Origin: CAZUDI01 sp964618975 | Lineage (GTDB): Bacteria; Desulfobacterota; Desulfomonilia; UBA1062 | Direction of reading: 5' to 3' | DNA: 64,000 bases | Assembly (NCBI GenBank): GCA_964618975.1 | Contig: CAZUDI010000005.1 | Location: 1 to 64,000 of the forward strand | Shown: one piece after another, positions 46,011-54,102 of the stretch | Numbering within the stretch: the stretch's first letter is position 1 | How the letters are laid out: each line of letters opens with the position of its first letter | Position numbers and translations under genes: made by a program | The notes under the pieces: model-generated | Seen by the model: the letters and a program-made list of their open reading frames with translations, nothing else | Database searches by the model: none | What the model was told of the DNA's origin: nothing

Positions 46011-47710
46011 GCGAACGCCTCCCTGAGCATCTCACCGATGAGTGCGGCATTCTGCTCGGGCAGCTGGATGCTCCCGTTGGGGCAGACCGCCACACACATG
46101 CCGCAGCCCGTACACCGCATCAGGCTCACCACACTGCGATACCTGCCCCCGTTGTCTCTCGGCTCGAGACGGACTGCCTGGTAGGGGCACGCCGCCACAC
46201 AGTTGCCGCAGCCCGTACAGGCATCCTCATCCACCGTGGCGTGGCCCAGCTTGGCCTCACGGAAGGGCGAGATCTCCCGGAGCGGCACGCCTGTGCGTCT
46301 CAGGAAGCCATAGGCCTTCATGGCCGCGGCCTCGCCCTGCTGCATGGCCAGAGAGGCCAGCACGGGCCAGCGCGCCGAGCCGCACACGAAGACACCGCTT
46401 GCGGTCGTCTCGAGGGGGTGCATGAGGGTACGCACCCCCAAAAACCCGAGCGGGTCGCACGACAGCCCGAACAGGGCGGCGAGTCTCTGGTTGTCCTCGG
46501 GGGGCTCGAGCGGCGAGCTCAGGACCACGAGGTCGGCCGTAAGCGTGCGCTCGTCCCCGCCGGCGGCGTCCCGCACCCGCACGGCACGCACCTTGCCCTC
46601 ACCCTCGATCAAGGGTTCCTCCCCGCTCGGGTAACGCACGAAGCGCACCCCGGCCTCCATGGCCTGGTGATAGTAGTCCTCCAGCGCCGCCCCCGGGCAC
46701 ATCATATCCCGGTGCAGGACAGAGACCTCGCAGTCGGGATTGCCTTCGCGCAGCATCCGCGCCTGTTTGAGGCTCGCCGGACAGCAGATGGTGGAGCAGT
46801 AGGGGGTCTTGTCATCACGCACCCCCACACACTGCACGAAAACCGCCGCCTGCGTGTCGACCGGGCCGGCCTGCAGGCGCCGCTCGAGCTCGATGCCCGC
46901 CAGCACCCCCTCGAGCTCGCCGTAGCGGTAGCGCCCCTTCGGGAGCCTGATGCGGGCGCCGGTGGCCAGGATAACGGCCCCGGCCCGCAGGCGATGCAGC
47001 TCGTCCCTGGTCTTGACCTCCAGCGTGAAATCGCCCGGCTCCCCACTCACCGCCTCCAGACGGGCAGCGCCCATGAAGTTTATGGTGCTCAGACGCTCCA
47101 GGGCCTGCAGGCATTCCGCGAGCCTTTTTGCCGACGGAATGTCTTCGGGTGCCACCTTTGCTATGAGATTGAGCAGCCCACCGGGCTGGGCGGAGCGATC
47201 CAGCAGCACCACCTCGACCCCGAGCCGTCCCAGGGCCGCCGCCGCCGCCAGCCCGGCCGGGCCGGCACCGAGGACCACCACCCTCTGAGAGACCTCGAGG
47301 GGGGGGTCCTGCGAGCGCTCCCGGCGCGTGAGCGCGGCCAGGCCCATGCGGCAGAGATCGAGGGCCTTGCACGTGGCGCCTCTGGCATCGTCCCGGTGAA
47401 TCCAGGCACAGCCCTCGCGCAGGTCCACCAGCTCGACGTCCAGGGGATCCACCCCGGAGGCCTGCAGGGTCTCCAGCAGCGTGTCCCCGCGCGCCAGACA
47501 AGAGCAGGCTCCGATCAATATCCGCGCCTCCCCCGGGCCTGCGGCCAGGCTCTCCCGGTCCTGTCCCTGGCACAGGGCGTCGCGTACCACGACCCCCTCC
47601 ACCTGCGGCTCACGCGCGAGCGCCGCCGCGATGGCCTTAAGGTCGATCACGGCGTCCACCTCGCCCTGGCAGCGGCACAAAAGGCACCTGACCTTGATCT
47701 CACTGCCCAT
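46007..47710 (-). CDS. HdrA-type flavoprotein, second copy (QmoB-like)
   Basis: A 567-residue FAD protein. After an N-terminal Cys-containing segment (CLLCRCQG), the FAD motif VVVLGAGPAGLAAAAALGRLG is split over residues about 145-165; the HdrA signature FVQCVGVRDDKTPYCSTICC lies near 315; two C-terminal [4Fe-4S] motifs follow (CTGCGNCVAACP, CTGCGMCVAVCP). ATG 47710 has GGGGGTGACC upstream and overlaps the preceding HdrA gene by 11 bases. HdrA flavins can bifurcate electrons between a high- and a low-potential acceptor. Confidence 0.88.
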   Translation of the reverse strand: MGSEIKVRCLLCRCQGEVDAVIDLKAIAAALAREPQVEGVVVRDALCQGQDRESLAAGPGEARILIGACSCLARGDTLLETLQASGVDPLDVELVDLREGCAWIHRDDARGATCKALDLCRMGLAALTRRERSQDPPLEVSQRVVVLGAGPAGLAAAAALGRLGVEVVLLDRSAQPGGLLNLIAKVAPEDIPSAKRLAECLQALERLSTINFMGAARLEAVSGEPGDFTLEVKTRDELHRLRAGAVILATGARIRLPKGRYRYGELEGVLAGIELERRLQAGPVDTQAAVFVQCVGVRDDKTPYCSTICCPASLKQARMLREGNPDCEVSVLHRDMMCPGAALEDYYHQAMEAGVRFVRYPSGEEPLIEGEGKVRAVRVRDAAGGDERTLTADLVVLSSPLEPPEDNQRLAALFGLSCDPLGFLGVRTLMHPLETTASGVFVCGSARWPVLASLAMQQGEAAAMKAYGFLRRTGVPLREISPFREAKLGHATVDEDACTGCGNCVAACPYQAVRLEPRDNGGRYRSVVSLMRCTGCGMCVAVCPNGSIQLPEQNAALIGEMLREAFA

Positions 47711-48911
47711 GGTCACCCCCCAGACACACCTTCAGGGCCGCAGAGGCGGCCTGGATCACGGAAAGCTCCACATCCCCCGGCTCGCGGCAAAAACCGCAGG
47801 CGTGCCCCGAGGCCACGAAACCCTCCCCGCCCAGCGGCGGGGCATAACCGCCCGCGTCCGGGGCGGCCAGGGAGGGCTTAAGGGCCCCGTTGAGCACCAC
47901 CATGTCAAAGCGTTCCATGCGCCGCTGCTGGGCCAGGGTATCCTCGTATCTAACGGCGATCCCGCCCCCGCTCAGGGGGTGGATCAGGCCCGGGCGGCCC
48001 CTTACGAGCCTGAGATCGAGGTTCTCGGATTGCCTGAGGTAGTACTCATAGTAGTGGCGTCCCTCGGTCCTAAGGTCGGTGTAGAAGATCACACACTCGG
48101 TTCCGGGGCAGCGCCGCTTGACCCACTGGGCTTGTTTGAGGGCGTGCATGCAGCACACGGCGGAACAGTAGGGAAACAGGCGCCGATCCCGCGCACCGGC
48201 GCACTGGACAAAGGCGATGCGCCCGGGGGAATCCCCTGCATGGGTAAGCACCGCGCCCTCTGCCGGCCCGGCCTCGCTGATCCAGTCCTCGAACTCCAGG
48301 GCGCTCATGATATCGGCGTGTGTGCCGTAGCCGTATTCCTCGAGGGGATGGATGTCCGCATCCATCAGTCCGGTGGCCCAGATCACGTCGCTGACCTGAA
48401 GCGTGAGCTCCCGGGGCGGCACCTCCAGATCGATGGCCCCGGTGGGACACACCCCCAGACACTCCCCGCAGCCGGAGCAAACCGCACGGTCGATCCGATA
48501 GGCCGGGGGGTAGACGTGTGCACTCAAGGGGACGATCGCCCCCTCCGGGCAGACCGGGACGCACCGTCCGCAAAAGATGCAGCGCCTGGGGTCGATCAGG
48601 GATGGCTCTGCGGCGATGCGTGCCAGCAGTCCTCCCTCACGGGGCTCAAGCCCTGTGATGCGGCTGAGCGTGTGCACATGGATGCCCGGGTGCATCTGCA
48701 CCCGCCTAACCTCGGTCCACAGGGGGCAGAAGGCGCAGTGGTCGGTGGGATAGAGCTTGTCCAGGTTCTCAACCTGCCCGCCCAGAGAGACACCCTTCTC
48801 CAGGAGATGCACGACGCCGCCGGCCCCGGCCAGGTCGTAGGCGGCCATCATCCCGGCCACGCCCCCGCCCACCACGAGCACCGTCTGGTCCTTCAGGGGA
48901 ATATCAGACAT
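47700..48911 (-). CDS. HdrA-type flavoprotein, first copy (QmoA-like)
   Basis: A 403-residue FAD protein. The FAD site is VLVVGGGVAGMMAAYDLAG near residues 11-29, two ferredoxin motifs are inserted (CIFCGRCVPVCP, CSGCGECLGVCP), and FVQCAGARDRR with YCSAVCCMHALKQ is the HdrA hallmark. ATG 48911 follows a purine-rich GGGGGTGGG run. It overlaps the second HdrA gene. A tandem of two different HdrA proteins is like QmoA/QmoB in sulfate reducers, but no sulfite or APS reductase gene is near. Confidence 0.88.
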   Translation of the reverse strand: MSDIPLKDQTVLVVGGGVAGMMAAYDLAGAGGVVHLLEKGVSLGGQVENLDKLYPTDHCAFCPLWTEVRRVQMHPGIHVHTLSRITGLEPREGGLLARIAAEPSLIDPRRCIFCGRCVPVCPEGAIVPLSAHVYPPAYRIDRAVCSGCGECLGVCPTGAIDLEVPPRELTLQVSDVIWATGLMDADIHPLEEYGYGTHADIMSALEFEDWISEAGPAEGAVLTHAGDSPGRIAFVQCAGARDRRLFPYCSAVCCMHALKQAQWVKRRCPGTECVIFYTDLRTEGRHYYEYYLRQSENLDLRLVRGRPGLIHPLSGGGIAVRYEDTLAQQRRMERFDMVVLNGALKPSLAAPDAGGYAPPLGGEGFVASGHACGFCREPGDVELSVIQAASAALKVCLGGDHGQ

Positions 48912-48931
48912 CGCCCACCCCCGCTTTCTCT

Positions 48932-49621
48932 CTATTCCTTGCTCAGGCCGTAATGCCGCGCCAGGTGCTGGATGCGTTTGCGGAACCATGTGCCGAAATC
49001 GTCCGGGGGAAATTCATACGGGCCGATCCGGTCCTCGTAGCGCACCATGATGCGTTTTTCCGGCCTGACATAGCGCCTGACCTTGTCATAGTGGACGACG
49101 ATGGACTTGGGATCGGTGGGACAGCGATTGGTGCAGGCCCCGCACCCCGTGCAGCGGTCCTCGATCACCACCGGGAAACGCCGTTTTTCCAGCTCGATCG
49201 CGTCGAATTTACAGGCCTTGTAGCAATCCTTGCAGCGACGCTTCTTCAGCCAAGTCACACAGGTGTCGTGATCGATCACGGCATTGCCGATATCGACCTC
49301 CTCCTCGGGGACCTTCCTGATGGCTCCCGTGGGACAGGTGCGCACGCACTCCATGCACATGATGCACTTGGTCCAGTCGAGCACCGGGGTGCCGAGATTG
49401 ACGAGCCCGGACGAGAGGGGGGCCGGGTGCAGGGCGTCGGCCGGACAGATATCGATGCACCGGTAGCAGCGGGTGCAGTACTTGAGGAAATCCTCCTCTA
49501 CCAGGGAGGCCGGCGGTCGGGGCAGGGCCTCGGAGGGGCTCACCTTGATCGCGGTAAAGACGGCCCCCGAAACCACCCCGCCTAAGAGGAACTGGATGAA
49601 TTCTCTGCGGGACAGCGCCAT
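48932..49621 (-). CDS. Tat-exported NapG/polyferredoxin-like protein
   Basis: A 229-residue ferredoxin with a twin-arginine signal (SRREFIQFLLGG, then a hydrophobic stretch) and at least four [4Fe-4S] motifs: CTRCYRCIDICP, CIMCMECVRTCP, CKDCYKACKFD and CTGCGACTNRCP. It should act on the outer face of the membrane, where NapG works with NapH. ATG 49621 is chosen over GTG 49627 because GGAG sits eight bases upstream. Its natural partner is the NapH-like fusion encoded seven genes downstream. Confidence 0.88.
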   Translation of the reverse strand: MALSRREFIQFLLGGVVSGAVFTAIKVSPSEALPRPPASLVEEDFLKYCTRCYRCIDICPADALHPAPLSSGLVNLGTPVLDWTKCIMCMECVRTCPTGAIRKVPEEEVDIGNAVIDHDTCVTWLKKRRCKDCYKACKFDAIELEKRRFPVVIEDRCTGCGACTNRCPTDPKSIVVHYDKVRRYVRPEKRIMVRYEDRIGPYEFPPDDFGTWFRKRIQHLARHYGLSKE

Positions 49622-49676
49622 GGGCACAGCTCCATTGTTTCAGTCTGGTCGTTCCTGGTTACCCATTAATAATTGA

Positions 49677-49703
49677 ACAGGGGGGTGAAATCCACCCCCC
49701 TGT
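49677..49703 (-). terminator. Hairpin between AOR and the NapG-like gene
   Basis: An 11-bp GC-rich stem (49677-49687 with 49693-49703), loop of five bases, lies just after the AOR stop. The following minus-strand bases are AT-rich (TCAATTATTAATG) without a full T-run. It may partly end transcription and lower expression of the nine downstream genes. Confidence 0.6.
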
Positions 49704-49710
49704 ATCTGCG

Positions 49711-51525
49711 TTAGGCCTTACGGGCGGCCTGCATATCCTTGATGCAGTAGTCGAGCCCCAGCGCCTTGAGGGTCTTGTCCGTGGGGATGCCGTCATCGTC
49801 CCACCCGAAGTAGGTGTACACCTCGTCCTGCATCTTCTTGGTATCCTCTTCGCTGAACACGGCCCCCTTCTTGGGGCCCTCGGGCAGCTTCTCGTTCATG
49901 AGCCGCCAGGGCAGGCGGTCGTCCTTGCGGCGGACCCCCTCGCGCACCTGGAAGCAGCGCTCCAGGGTGATGATGCGCTTGGCCGTGTTCCAGTACTCAT
50001 CGTCGGTCATATTCCAGCCGCACAGCGGGTTGAGCATGTCGATGAAGACCTTGGGCGTCTCCTTGCCCCAGGGGTAGCCGCCCACGAACGAGCACATGGT
50101 GAGGGAGTTGATCATGCCCCAGCGGGCCAGGGTAGCGGCCGAGGTGCCCTCGTGATGGTCGCCGCCGCAGGAACCCATGGCATAGCTGAAGGCGCGCGGC
50201 TTGTCGCCCCGCGGGTCATGGGCCGCAACCTCCTTGCCCTTGACGTGCACGGCCCACTTCTCGGACCCCTTGCCGATCTCTTTGGCCATCTGCTTGACGC
50301 CCTTGGCGAGCAGCTTGCCGCCCTTGCCCTCCTGGCGGGCGATCCTGCGGATCATCTCGAGGGCGGCCTCAGCGTTGCCCCATTCGAGATCGATCCCGTC
50401 CAGGTCGGCCTTGGTCAGGACCCCGCGCTGGACACACTCCATGGCAAAGCCCAGGCAGCCGCCGACCGAGATGCCGTCCAGGCCCTGGGCATCGGCCTCC
50501 TCGATACAGGCCATCATGCCGTCGAAGTCCGAGAGCCCGAGGTTGGACCCCAGGAGTCCGCCGGTCTCGTACTCGGGGCCCTCGGCGATGAGCCCGTCGT
50601 AGTCCCCGCCGCGGATCACGCCCAGCTTCATGCAGTGCACCGGGCAATGGGCGCAGGCGACGTGCCGTTTCCAGAAGACGCGGTTGGCCTGCTCGGCACC
50701 GAGCTCATGGATGTCCGGCCACCAGGTGGACTGGTAGTTCTTGGTAATGAGCGAGCCCGTACCATGGTGCTTGAGCTCGAGCAGACCCGCCGTGCCCCAA
50801 CGCTTGATGCCCTGCCAGGCCTCCTTGTCCACCGCCAGCTGCTTGGCCTTGACCATGGCCTCGTAGGCCGCCTCGTTGTCGACCACCGGCACCGCCTTGG
50901 TGCCGCGTACGGCGATGGCCTTGAGCTTCTTGTCGCCCATCAGCGCCCCGGTCGAGGTGCGGGCAGCGGCACGGAAACGCTCCACCATCACGCAGGCATA
51001 GCCCACCTTGTTCTCACCGCCAGGGCCGATGCAGGCCACGCGGGCAAAGGGTTCCTTGATCCTCTCCATCACCAGGCGCTCGGTCGCATCGGTGTCCTTG
51101 CCCCAGAGGGAAGTGGCGTCGTAGAAGGTGACCTTGTCGTCGTTGATATAGAGGAAGACCGGTTTCTTGGACTTGCCGGTGATGTAGATCCCGTCCCAGC
51201 CGGCCCACTTGATCTCGTTGGGGAAGTGCCCGCCCACCTCGGCATGGCTGAGCAGCCCCGTATAGGGGCTCTTGTTCACCCAGCTGGCGCGGGTCGAGAC
51301 GCAATAGGTGCCGTTGAGCGGGCCCACCCCGATGTAGATCGGGCTGTTCTCGGCATAGGCGTCGCTGCCCTTCTTGAGCTCGTTGTAGAGCAGATAGGCG
51401 CCCATGCCGGCGCCCCCGATATACTTGCGGCACTCCTCATCGGAGAGCTTGCGGACCTTATATTTCTGTGTCGAAAGATCGATCTCCAGGATCTTCCCAA
51501 AATTTCCACCCTTTGGAACTGCCAT
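49711..51525 (-). CDS. Aldehyde ferredoxin oxidoreductase, full length
   Basis: A 604-residue tungsto/molybdopterin enzyme of the AOR family, which oxidises aldehydes to acids or runs in reverse. Domain 1 (about 1-210) has GNFGKILEIDLST, GGAGMGAYLLYNEL and the ALMGDKKLKAIAVRG end. The [4Fe-4S] ligands are Cys291, Cys294 and Cys298 (CAHCPVHC) plus a later Cys in the LTMCSF segment; EGPEYETGGLLGSNLG and HDPRGDKPRAFSYAMGSCGGDH are cofactor-site segments. It lacks a signal peptide, yet its partner gene four bases upstream has a Tat signal. Confidence 0.94.
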   Translation of the reverse strand: MAVPKGGNFGKILEIDLSTQKYKVRKLSDEECRKYIGGAGMGAYLLYNELKKGSDAYAENSPIYIGVGPLNGTYCVSTRASWVNKSPYTGLLSHAEVGGHFPNEIKWAGWDGIYITGKSKKPVFLYINDDKVTFYDATSLWGKDTDATERLVMERIKEPFARVACIGPGGENKVGYACVMVERFRAAARTSTGALMGDKKLKAIAVRGTKAVPVVDNEAAYEAMVKAKQLAVDKEAWQGIKRWGTAGLLELKHHGTGSLITKNYQSTWWPDIHELGAEQANRVFWKRHVACAHCPVHCMKLGVIRGGDYDGLIAEGPEYETGGLLGSNLGLSDFDGMMACIEEADAQGLDGISVGGCLGFAMECVQRGVLTKADLDGIDLEWGNAEAALEMIRRIARQEGKGGKLLAKGVKQMAKEIGKGSEKWAVHVKGKEVAAHDPRGDKPRAFSYAMGSCGGDHHEGTSAATLARWGMINSLTMCSFVGGYPWGKETPKVFIDMLNPLCGWNMTDDEYWNTAKRIITLERCFQVREGVRRKDDRLPWRLMNEKLPEGPKKGAVFSEEDTKKMQDEVYTYFGWDDDGIPTDKTLKALGLDYCIKDMQAARKA

Positions 51526-51528
51526 GGC

Positions 51529-52239
51529 TTACCTCCTCTCCCCGTCTTCGTTCGGATAGAACAGGTTGCGGATCAGGTCGTCGCCCGCCTCTGCGGGGGT
51601 CACATCGCGGTAGGCCATGTTCACGCCGAACCCGGCCGTGCCGGCCATGAGGCACGGACCCTGCGGGTTGCCGGATTGCAAGAGGCAGGCCTGGACACAC
51701 TGGGGATCTCCGTCGCACAGATCGCACATGATGGGGAAACCGTTGTCCGGGTTGACACGGACGAACTCGGACGGGCAGGCATCCACGCACTTGAGACACT
51801 TGGCACCCAGGCAAAGCTCCGGGTCGAGCTTGATGCCGCCGGTCTTGGAATCCTTCTGGATCGCCTTGGGATCGGTGGGGCACGATTCGATGCACGGGGC
51901 GTCGTCACAGTGATGGCAGATCACCGGCACATCGACGATCCCCTTGTACTTGATGACGTGTACCCGGGACAGGGCCGGACGCACAACGCCTTCATGGTAC
52001 ATGGTACAGGCGTACTCGCAGGCCCGGCACCCCGTGCAGTTCTGGCGTTCGGCGAAGAGGTACTTCATCAGCGGCTTTTCCTGCGGGGCGGCCGCCTGTG
52101 CGGCCTGCGCCGGACGTACCCCGGTCACCTTACCCGCGGCCACTGCCGCTCCCGCCACTGCGCCGGCACTCTTGAGAAAACCACGCCGGGTAGTCTCCTT
52201 CCCCAAGACAGCGCCTAACTTCCTATCGTCCTTCTCCAT
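51529..52239 (-). CDS. Tat-exported iron-sulfur subunit of AOR
   Basis: A 236-residue DmsB/HycB-like protein. Residues about 15-45 form a twin-arginine signal (TTRRGFLKSAGAVAG). At least four [4Fe-4S] clusters are bound by CTGCRACEYAC, CHHCDDAPCIESCP, CLKCVDACP and CDLCDGDPQCVQAC. It is the first gene of the redox run; AGGAGG lies nine bases before ATG 52239. As in other AOR-ferredoxin pairs it should take electrons from the tungstopterin subunit, and its signal may carry the folded AOR across the membrane. Confidence 0.9.
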   Translation of the reverse strand: MEKDDRKLGAVLGKETTRRGFLKSAGAVAGAAVAAGKVTGVRPAQAAQAAAPQEKPLMKYLFAERQNCTGCRACEYACTMYHEGVVRPALSRVHVIKYKGIVDVPVICHHCDDAPCIESCPTDPKAIQKDSKTGGIKLDPELCLGAKCLKCVDACPSEFVRVNPDNGFPIMCDLCDGDPQCVQACLLQSGNPQGPCLMAGTAGFGVNMAYRDVTPAEAGDDLIRNLFYPNEDGERR

Positions 52240-52324
52240 GAGCGACTATCCTCCTTTCTTGGGAGTCCTCTTGTTTCACGAAGAAACCTTGGTCTCTATG
52301 CTCTCCCCGAAAGTGATACCGGGT

Positions 52325-52339
52325 TGTCTACCGTAGACA
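52325..52339. promoter_or_regulatory. Inverted repeat in the leader of the redox operon
   Basis: TGTCTAC-C-GTAGACA, seven-base arms, sits about 75 bases downstream of the predicted transcription start. It may be an operator or the stem of a leader hairpin. Confidence 0.4.
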
Positions 52340-52413
52340 TCGCGTGCAAGTCTCTCACGATGCGCTGCGATTTCTCTTGGTTGCTCATTTCTCAGCCGCG
52401 CACTTTAACGTTC

Positions 52414-52441
52414 AGTATAATCTCCAGAAATTACTTGTCAA
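52414..52441 (-). promoter_or_regulatory. Promoter of the AOR-Hdr-Fdh cluster
   Basis: On the minus strand TTGACA (52441-52436) and TATACT (52419-52414) are separated by 16 bases, close to the sigma-70 consensus. The leader to the first gene is about 165 bases, long enough to hold regulatory structure. Confidence 0.72.
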
Positions 52442-52701
52442 GCAACTATTCTTCATAACTCCTTATTTTTATTTGTTTTATTGAGTTTGATGGGACATAA
52501 TAAAAACATCCGCCATGCCTTCTCTGTCTTTTTCATACCCCGTATGATGCACAGGGGGGGGCTACCGCTGTGCTGCCACCATGGCCGCGAATCCTATCCT
52601 GCACACCCTGTAACGGCAACATCCATGACATCCCCCGCGATCTGGACTAAAGCCTGCACCCACACTACGAAATCTTATGGCAACCGGGAGTCCGACACCG
52701 C
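52442..52701. other. AT-rich intergenic region before the CoA-transferase gene
   Basis: About 260 bases, AT-rich in its left half (TTATTTTTATTTG). It probably holds the promoter for the plus-strand CoA-transferase gene, but no convincing -35/-10 pair was found. No gene is supported. Confidence 0.5.
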
Positions 52702-53999
52702 ATGAGCTGGGCAGCACACTACGAGGGCCGGCAGGTAAGCGCCGCTGAGGCGGTCACCCAAATCCGCTCCGGGGACCGGGTCGTGCTCGGCCATGCCTGC
52801 GCCGAGCCGCAGGCTCTCGTCAAGGCCCTCCTCGAACGCGCCCCCGCGCTGCACGGCGTCGAGGTCGCGGGCATGCTCAGCACCTCTCCGGCGTCCTACT
52901 GTCTGCCGGAATACCGCGGGCATCTGAGACACAACACCCTCTTTGCCGGCCGCAGCACGCGTCGGGCCGTCAACGAGGGCACGGCGGACTTCACCCCCTG
53001 CTACTTCCACCAGGTGCCCGCCCTCTTCCGGGACGGCCTCCTGCCGGTGGATGTGGCCCTGATCACGGTCTCCCCCCCCCCGACTCCCAGGGCCGGGTCA
53101 GCCTCGGCATCTCGGTAGATTACACCAAGGAGGCGGCCCTGAGCGCCCGCACCGTCATCGCCGAGGTCAATGCGGGCATGCCGCGCACCGGGGGGGAGTC
53201 GTTCCTGTTGGTGGATAACCTCGACTATTTCGTCCCCTCCCAGGACCCGCTGCTCACGCTCGTCCCGGGCACCATCGGCGAGATCGAGATGGCCATCGGG
53301 CGCATGGTCGCAGGCCTCATCCGCGACGGAGACTGCCTGCAGGTAGGCATCGGGGCCATCCCCGACGCCGTGCTCGCCTGCCTGGAGGACCGGCGCGACC
53401 TGGGAATACACTCCGAGCTCCTGTCGGACTCCGTCATGCCCCTGGTGGAGGCCGGGATCGTCACCGGCAGGCACAAAACCCTCCTGCCGGAGAAGATCGT
53501 CTTCAACCTTGCCATGGGCACACAGACCTTCTACGACTGGCTCGACGACCACCCCATGGTTGCCATGTATCCGGTAGACTTTACCAACGATCCTCTGACC
53601 ATTGCCAAGATCGACAACATGGTGGCCATCAATTCCGCCCTGGCCGTCGACCTGCTGGGCCAGGTGGCCTCCGATACCATCGGCCCCCGTCAGTACAGCG
53701 GGGTCGGGGGACAGGTCGACTTCGTACGGGGGGCCAACCATTCCCGGGGCGGCCGCAACATCATCGCCCTGCCGGCCACCGCGGCCGGGGGACAGGTCTC
53801 GCGCATAACCTGCACCTTAGAACACGGCCAGGCGGTCACCACCTCACGTCACGATGTGGACTACGTGGTCACGGAATACGGCATCGTGCGCCTGAGGGGC
53901 CTCACCGCACGCCAGCGCATCGAGGCCCTCATCGGCATTGCGGCGCCCGCCTTCCGCGAGGGCCTCCGGCAGGAATGCCGTGACCTCTACGGCTGGTAA
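52702..53999 (+). pseudogene. Acetyl-CoA hydrolase/4-hydroxybutyrate CoA-transferase family gene, frameshifted at a C10 tract
   Basis: Two frames together give a complete family I CoA-transferase of about 430 residues. The first frame (52702-53118) ends soon after VDVALITVSP, where ten C in a row (53072-53081) shift the frame; the second continues GRVSLGISVDYTKEAA and runs to 53999 with GGQVDFVRGANHS and the other C-terminal motifs. Removing two C gives the family's usual SPPD; adding one also restores the frame. It could be a sequencing error, phase variation or a true lesion. A working enzyme would activate acids such as acetate or butyrate with CoA. Confidence 0.85.
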
Positions 54000-54102
54000 T
54001 TCCACACCGCAACGGACCCAGACGGGCCCGGGGCCTTCATCGTGGGCGGCCGCACCCCGCATCCCCTTAGAAAGGCAATCCGCCCCGCTCCGGGGACCGC
54101 GG

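Noticed and set aside
50152..52218. 688-codon plus-strand frame opposite AOR and its ferredoxin
   Set aside because: Antisense shadow of two well-supported genes; composition typical of mirror frames.
39588..52239. Class II benzoyl-CoA reductase (Bam) cluster
   Set aside because: AOR, HdrA, MvhD and ferredoxin genes recall bamB-I, but the AOR has canonical AOR segments, there is FdhAB and NapGH instead of Nuo-like subunits, and no benzoate genes are near.
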